Assembly: GCA_049302575.1 (NCBI GenBank)
Contig: JBAQMG010000055.1
Coordinates: forward strand, 1 to 10,060
Length of the DNA stretch: 10,060 nucleotides
Reading direction: 5' to 3'
Source of the DNA: JBAQMG01 sp049302575
Lineage (GTDB): Bacteria; Bacillota; Desulfitobacteriia; Desulfitobacteriales; Desulfitobacteriaceae
Shown: one piece after another, positions 6,589-10,060 of the stretch
Layout: every line of letters starts with the position of its first letter
Numbering within the stretch: the stretch's first letter is position 1
The notes under the pieces: generated by a model
Databases searched by the model: none
What the model saw: only the letters and a program-made list of their open reading frames with translations
Told to the model about the DNA's origin: nothing
Position numbers and translations under genes: made by a program

Positions 6589-7474
6589 GCCGTCCCCTCC
6601 TCTTTTCAACCTTTTTAGGCGCATGACCAAGAATCCCCATCGGGCGCCCGTAGAGTACCACAATCAGAAGCAAGAATGCCAACAAATCCTTATATTGGGC
6701 AGAGACAAATCCAGCTCCAAAAGATTCAAACAGTCCCAAGACCATTCCTCCCAGTATACCCCCCCAGATACTCTCCATTCCCCCTAAGGTAAGCGCTATG
6801 AACCCCTTCAGTCCTATCAAAGAGCCGCCATCATACGTTACAAAGGTTATGGGGGCGGTCATCGCCCCCCCCAGGGCCCCAACCGCCACGCTAAGTGCAA
6901 AGGCCAGCTGCACCACTAGGCGAATGTTAATCCCAACCAAGGCGGCAGCATCACGGTTTTCGGACACGGCCAGGATGGATTTTCCCGCTAAAGTCCGCTT
7001 AAAGAAATACCAGCTAAGAACACTTACCAACGCCAAGGCTCCCAGTACCCAGAAAACCTGCGTGGCTATTACCGTTTCGCCGAGTTGTACCGGCTTTTCC
7101 CCTGAAAATGAAGGAATAGACAGGGAGTCTTTGCCCCATATATTTAGGGCCGCACCTTTGAGCGTCATTGACACTGCTAGCGTAGCAATCAGCAATACCC
7201 TAGGGGGAGAATTCCAGGCAGGGCGAATCACTAGGCGCTCGAATATTAGGCCCAGCAACGCTGTAACCATAATCGCGACAGGAACACCGATAATTACAGG
7301 AACTTTAAATGCAATCTGGCTGATCAGTACAAACGCTCCAATGGTCACAAACTCCCCATGTGCAAGGTTTATTATCTTGCTGACGTTATAGATAATTCCC
7401 AAACCTAGGCCGACCAGTGCATAAATACTGCCTGTGGTGACGCCCGATATTATAACCTGCCACAACAAATTCAT
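6578..7474 (-). CDS. livH: HAAT-family ABC importer permease, LivH type
   Basis: A 298-residue integral membrane protein of the LivH family, with about eight hydrophobic segments. Landmarks are GVTTGSIYALVGLGLGIIY (about 11-29), the conserved INLAHGEFVTIGAF segment, the cytoplasmic coupling loop AVSENRDAAALVGINI, and GFIALTLGGMESIWGGILGG. The C-terminus is very basic (KKVEKRRGRR), consistent with a cytoplasmic tail. ATG at 7472-7474 follows a GAGGAG site about ten bases upstream. It begins 29 bases after the binding-protein gene and ends inside the start of the LivM-type gene, the usual order in liv operons. Its job is to form half of the membrane channel. Substrate is not readable from sequence. 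Confidence 0.93.
   Translation of the reverse strand: MNLLWQVIISGVTTGSIYALVGLGLGIIYNVSKIINLAHGEFVTIGAFVLISQIAFKVPVIIGVPVAIMVTALLGLIFERLVIRPAWNSPPRVLLIATLAVSMTLKGAALNIWGKDSLSIPSFSGEKPVQLGETVIATQVFWVLGALALVSVLSWYFFKRTLAGKSILAVSENRDAAALVGINIRLVVQLAFALSVAVGALGGAMTAPITFVTYDGGSLIGLKGFIALTLGGMESIWGGILGGMVLGLFESFGAGFVSAQYKDLLAFLLLIVVLYGRPMGILGHAPKKVEKRRGRRAA
6594..6600 (-). promoter_or_regulatory. Ribosome binding site that fixes the LivM-type start
   Basis: GGAGGGG on the minus strand, inside the end of the LivH-type gene and five bases before GTG (6586-6588). It supports that GTG over the upstream ATG at 6663 and the downstream ATG at 6576. Confidence 0.75.
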
Positions 7475-7503
7475 CTGCCTTCAACTCCTCGCTTATCTAC
7501 AGG

Positions 7504-8676
7504 TTATTTAGCAAGTTCAAATTGACCATTGACTACCTGTACCATTCCTGCATCCTTCTGTGAGGTTCCCCGGTGATCATCCGCAGAAAAGTTATAGACT
7601 GCAACTGCACCAGCGTAGTTTTTCGCATTTTCTATATAGGTACGCAGTTTTTCTTTATCGGGACCTACCTTCCGCAAACCGTCTATTATTAAATTCATTG
7701 CATCATAAGTTACACCCGGACCAAAGTCGGCATCTTTCCCGTAAATACTCTTATAATCGACGTGCAGTTTTTCGTTTATTTTCTTCTGTGGATCGCTATC
7801 CGGCAAGGATTTCCACAAAAAATCCTTGGTAGCCCCCATTAATAAGGTCTTTGGAGCGAAATCCTTGATTCCTTCAATATAGGTATAAGTAAGGTTACCG
7901 TGATTTACCACGAAAGGAACATCCCACGAAAGTTGGTAGAAGTTTTTCGTGGCAACATTAATCAATTTTCCGGTCAACCAGGCAATCATGACCTGGGGCT
8001 GCTTGCTCTTGATCTTGTTTAACTGAACACTTACGTCCAGATCAGTGGGGTTCGCCCGTTCCAACGCAACCATTGTAAAATAGCCATCTTTTTTCATCAA
8101 CTTATTTATAGAATCCACGGCTTCCTGACCGCTGGCATCTGTGCCGACCAACATACCTATTTTGCTTATCCCTTTAGACTTAAAATAGTCTAGTAACTCT
8201 TGCTGCATAACTCCACTTACTACGCTAGAGGCGAACATCCAGCGGTTTTCAGGGGGATAACCCCCAGAAAGGGAATAGACCAAGGGTCCTTGATCTTTTA
8301 CCAAAGGTGCGGCGGCCTTACTTTCTGCCACCACTGATGGACCAACGATGGCTAATGCTCCGTCCTCAATTAGTTTGTTCATTCCCTTTACGGTCTGTTC
8401 TGGGCTGGATCCTGTATCATAGAGATCAATTTTTATCTGATGACCGTCAATTCCGCCCGCGGCATTAACTTGATTAGCCACCATTACGGCCGCCTTTGCT
8501 TCCCCATCCCCCAACCAGCTGGATGCACCGGTTTGCGCCGTCAAAACTCCTATTACGTAAGGACTTTTGTCAGCAGTCGCGGACTTAGTAGCATCGTTTT
8601 TGGTGGTAGAGCCGCACCCTGCTAGGAAAAGCATTCCAAAAACCAAACATAAGATCCCAAATCCTTTTATTCGCAT
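7504..8676 (-). CDS. HAAT-family ABC importer substrate-binding lipoprotein (LivK-like)
   Basis: A 390-residue extracytoplasmic binding protein of the Leu/Ile/Val-binding (Peripla_BP_6) type. A bacterial lipoprotein signal covers residues 1-20: basic MRIKG, a hydrophobic core and lipobox LAGC with C21 as the lipidated residue. A short polar linker follows, and then the mature domain opens PYVIGVLTAQTGASSWLGDGE, the family's ligand-binding first strand and loop. NQVNAAGGIDGHQIKI and GALAIVGPSVV are also characteristic, as is the late VTYDAMNLIIDGL helix. It is anchored on the outer face of the membrane and hands the solute to the two permeases. It is the first gene of the operon; ATG at 8674-8676 has an ideal AAGGAGGT seven bases upstream. 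The ligand cannot be named; binding proteins in this family accept amino acids, aromatic acids, amides and dicarboxylates. Confidence 0.92.
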   Translation of the reverse strand: MRIKGFGILCLVFGMLFLAGCGSTTKNDATKSATADKSPYVIGVLTAQTGASSWLGDGEAKAAVMVANQVNAAGGIDGHQIKIDLYDTGSSPEQTVKGMNKLIEDGALAIVGPSVVAESKAAAPLVKDQGPLVYSLSGGYPPENRWMFASSVVSGVMQQELLDYFKSKGISKIGMLVGTDASGQEAVDSINKLMKKDGYFTMVALERANPTDLDVSVQLNKIKSKQPQVMIAWLTGKLINVATKNFYQLSWDVPFVVNHGNLTYTYIEGIKDFAPKTLLMGATKDFLWKSLPDSDPQKKINEKLHVDYKSIYGKDADFGPGVTYDAMNLIIDGLRKVGPDKEKLRTYIENAKNYAGAVAVYNFSADDHRGTSQKDAGMVQVVNGQFELAK

Positions 8677-8845
8677 GTAAAAAACCTCCTTAATTTCATA
8701 TACTTGGATTTGATCAACTCTTCTAAGAAGTGACTTCTTAAATATTCACCTCCATGCAATACGGCTTTGTTTGGTACCACATTCCCCCTTCCATTTAGTC
8801 ACTATGCCTTAAAAACATAATAAGTGTAATTGCGAATTATCACTT
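8677..8845 (-). promoter_or_regulatory. Leader (5' untranslated region) of the liv/CoA-enzyme operon
   Basis: If the predicted promoter at 8852-8880 is right, the transcript begins near 8845 and has a leader of about 170 bases before the binding-protein ATG, long for a simple operon. It contains a perfect 17-bp palindrome (8724-8740), a possible 14-codon frame ending in that palindrome (8738-8782) and the AAGGAGGT ribosome site. I recognise no known riboswitch in it. It could be only spacer DNA holding regulator sites. Confidence 0.4.
8724..8740. repeat. Perfect 17-bp palindrome in the operon leader
   Basis: TAAGAAGT-G-ACTTCTTA, with eight-base arms around one central base, about 50 bases before the binding-protein ATG. 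As DNA it is a good protein-binding site. As RNA it could fold into a 7-bp stem with a three-base loop, weak because of its A/T content. No U-run follows, so it is not a terminator. Confidence 0.75.
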
Positions 8846-8846
8846 A
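8821..8846. promoter_or_regulatory. Candidate operator, 26-bp inverted repeat over the predicted liv start site
   Basis: TAAGTG and CACTTA arms are separated by 14 bases, with a nested AATT-N3-AATT in the middle. It lies over and just downstream of the predicted operon transcription start (near 8845). A regulator bound here would be placed to block that promoter or loop to the neighbouring site. Binding by the LysR protein is inferred. Confidence 0.5.
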
Positions 8847-8851
8847 ATTGA

Positions 8852-8880
8852 ATTATAGCATTTTTTAAAATAATTGATAA
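8852..8880 (-). promoter_or_regulatory. Predicted sigma-A promoter of the liv/CoA-enzyme operon
   Basis: On the minus strand, -35 TTATCA (8875-8880) is 17 bases from a perfect -10 TATAAT (8852-8857), which carries an extended TG element (TGC before it). The weak -35 suits an activator-dependent promoter, and a LysR-type dyad (8870-8892) overlaps it. Confidence 0.6.
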
Positions 8881-8892
8881 ATTGAAAATTAT
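8870..8892. promoter_or_regulatory. Candidate LysR-type operator (dyad ATAATT-N11-AATTAT)
   Basis: Six-base arms are spaced by 11 bases, so the inner T and A form the T-N11-A pattern of LysR-type boxes. It overlaps the -35 of the divergent liv promoter and lies just upstream of the regulator's own -35, the usual place for co-control of a target operon and autoregulation. The region is AT-rich, so chance symmetry is possible. Confidence 0.5.
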
Positions 8893-8921
8893 TTGATATT
8901 CTTATAGAAAACTACTATAGT
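8893..8921 (+). promoter_or_regulatory. Predicted sigma-A promoter of the LysR-type regulator gene
   Basis: TTGATA (8893-8898) and TATAGT (8916-8921) are separated by 17 bases, each one mismatch from consensus. The start would be near 8928, about 20 bases before the ATG. Confidence 0.65.
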
Positions 8922-8948
8922 TGCTTCAATGCGACAAAGGAGAGACCA

Positions 8949-9845
8949 ATGCAAATTTCTCAGTTTGAGGCCTTTGTCACCTTAGCCAAAGAGAAAAATT
9001 TTTCCCGTGCGGCTGACAAGCTGTACATTACCCAACCTTCGTTAACAGTTCGGATTCAGAGTCTGGAGAAGGAATTGGGGCACTTATTGTTTGAACGTCA
9101 TGGTCGCACAAAACGTTTAACAGCTGTGGGGAATAAACTCTTGCCTTACCTCAAGCAAGTCTTGGCATTGCTTGATGAGGCTACCGCGGAAATTTCGACC
9201 CTTAACAAATCCGCAGAAGGCGAAATTCTTATATCAATTGCTGGTACCCCAATTATTAATTGCTATTACCTTCCAAAATATCTCAAGTATCTTTGCGCTA
9301 ACGCCAATTCAAGGTATAGAATTTCTTTGTCTACAGGTTCGAGCAAAGAGGTGCTGCATCTGGTGGAAAGCGGTGAAATCGATGTGGGTTTTGCCAACTC
9401 AAATTTAATAAAGGTTCCTCGATCTGTTATCTGCAAACCTATTATGCAAGACGAAACACTTCTTGTTGCTAGCCCCCGTCATCAGTCTGGGCCGTTGGTT
9501 TCCCCGCAGGATTTAGAAACAATGCGAATCATTGCTTTCACGATAGATTCCCCATTTTGGCATATAATCGAATCGGGTTTACATAGCTTCGGGATCCGTT
9601 CCAATGTTGTAGTAGAACTTGACAATTTTGAAGCCATTAAACGAATGGTGATTGACGACGTGAGCGTTGCAGCTTTTGTTCCTAAACTTGCTTTGTCTTC
9701 AGAACTAAAGGACGGTCTTTTTAAGGAGATTGCGATAATCCCTTCTGCGGATTTATCGCGACATATTTCCATTCTTTACCTTGCTTCTAGAGAAGAAGAA
9801 GACTCTATAACCACCTTGATTAATACTGTGGCAAACCAGCCATAA
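8949..9845 (+). CDS. LysR-type transcriptional regulator, divergent from the importer operon
   Basis: A 298-residue LysR-family regulator of normal length. The N-terminal winged helix-turn-helix (about 1-62) shows the family pattern: QFEAFVTLAKEKNFSRAADKLYITQPSLTVRIQSLEKELG, LLFER and RLTAVGNKLLP. A linker helix follows, then a two-lobed effector-binding domain (about 90-295) starting GEILISIAGTP and including ESGEIDVGFAN and DETLLVASP. ATG at 8949 follows AAAGGAG (8936-8942) at good distance. Divergent orientation from the importer operon, with dyad sites between the two promoters, makes it the likely regulator of that operon and of itself. The effector is probably the imported compound or its CoA-pathway product; this is inferred from position. 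Confidence 0.93.
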   Translation: MQISQFEAFVTLAKEKNFSRAADKLYITQPSLTVRIQSLEKELGHLLFERHGRTKRLTAVGNKLLPYLKQVLALLDEATAEISTLNKSAEGEILISIAGTPIINCYYLPKYLKYLCANANSRYRISLSTGSSKEVLHLVESGEIDVGFANSNLIKVPRSVICKPIMQDETLLVASPRHQSGPLVSPQDLETMRIIAFTIDSPFWHIIESGLHSFGIRSNVVVELDNFEAIKRMVIDDVSVAAFVPKLALSSELKDGLFKEIAIIPSADLSRHISILYLASREEEDSITTLINTVANQP

Positions 9846-9900
9846 ACAAGTTTATTACAGTTACCCGTTCACCCTCAAGATAACGCCCATGTCGGGCACA

Positions 9901-9949
9901 CCAATAATAAAAAGGATCAAGGCTACGCCTTGATCCTTTTTATTATTGG
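9901..9949. terminator. Rho-independent terminator, perfect 23-bp stem, likely bidirectional
   Basis: A perfect inverted repeat of two 23-base arms around a three-base loop (TAC). The GC-rich core is GGATCAAGGC/GCCTTGATCC, with an A-run on the left arm and a T-run on the right. It starts 55 bases after the regulator's stop codon. The flanking A and T runs would let it end transcripts from either side. Confidence 0.9.
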
Positions 9950-10060
9950 ATATCCGAAATTTTATACTCATAACCCATTTTGAGCACCTATCAACGAGAA
10001 AAATGGAATTATGAATGACTCATTTTTTCAATGATCATACGCTGTTATCGTAGGGATTGA

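Noticed and set aside
6589..6663. 25-residue N-terminal extension of the LivM-type permease from ATG at 6663.
   Set aside because: It lies wholly within the LivH-type gene, is rich in arginine, lysine and glycine without family character, and a good ribosome site points to GTG at 6586-6588.
6798..7391. Open plus-strand frame of 197 codons antisense to the LivH-type gene.
   Set aside because: Its composition is that of a reversed membrane-protein gene, it has no family resemblance, and the minus-strand permease is unambiguous.
8773..8780. GTGGTACC in the liv leader resembles the core of a T-box riboswitch.
   Set aside because: The flanking bases do not fit the T-box consensus (no GCG after ACC). 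The leader is too short upstream for a specifier stem-loop, and there is no terminator after it. GGTACC is a common palindrome.
9950..10060. Possible start of a further gene or an insertion-sequence end after the terminator.
   Set aside because: All frames close quickly on both strands, no ribosome site with a lasting frame is seen, and no terminal repeat could be matched within the window.

Overview
The window reads as a low-to-medium GC Gram-positive genome, most likely an anaerobic Firmicute of the Peptococcaceae/Desulfitobacteriaceae type. Supporting signs are strong GGAGG-type ribosome binding sites on almost every gene, a solute-binding protein with a lipoprotein signal (lipobox LAGC), AT-rich intergenic DNA, and a fragment of a DUF4277 (IS1634-like) transposase of a kind common in that group. 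The organism assignment is an inference.

Layout. Almost everything from 8676 down to 300 lies on the minus strand in one close-packed array, probably one operon. In transcription order it holds a complete branched-chain-amino-acid-type (HAAT) ABC importer: lipoprotein binding protein (8676-7504), two permeases (7474-6578 and 6588-5605) and two ATPases (5608-4832 and 4838-4116). Next come a 60-codon orphan frame whose second half copies the end of a downstream gene (4080-3898), a class III CaiB/BaiF CoA-transferase (3841-2666), the alpha and beta subunits of a class I (GctAB/IpdAB-type) CoA-transferase fold enzyme (2610-1705, 1708-920), and a small PHP-domain metal hydrolase (806-300). A broken transposase fragment on the same strand runs off the left edge (223-1). 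On the right, a divergent LysR-type regulator (8949-9845, plus strand) ends at a perfect 23-bp-stem terminator hairpin (9901-9949). The last 111 bases show nothing I can assign.

How the genes may work together. The importer probably brings in a carboxylate or amino-acid-like substrate. The CaiB-type enzyme would load it with CoA. The GctAB-like pair would then transfer CoA or, because the beta subunit lacks the catalytic glutamate of true class I CoA-transferases, perform an IpdAB-like hydrolytic C-C cleavage on a CoA thioester. The PHP protein is an accessory hydrolase of unknown substrate. The LysR protein, divergent from the importer, with dyad-symmetric candidate operators between them, is the probable effector-responsive switch. 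The substrate cannot be read from the sequence.

Main oddities: the Glu-to-Gly change in the beta subunit; a 99-bp direct repeat (96 of 99 identical, all three differences synonymous) that flanks the CoA-enzyme genes and forms the second half of the orphan frame; short inverted repeats bracketing that frame; and a long liv leader with a perfect 17-bp palindrome.
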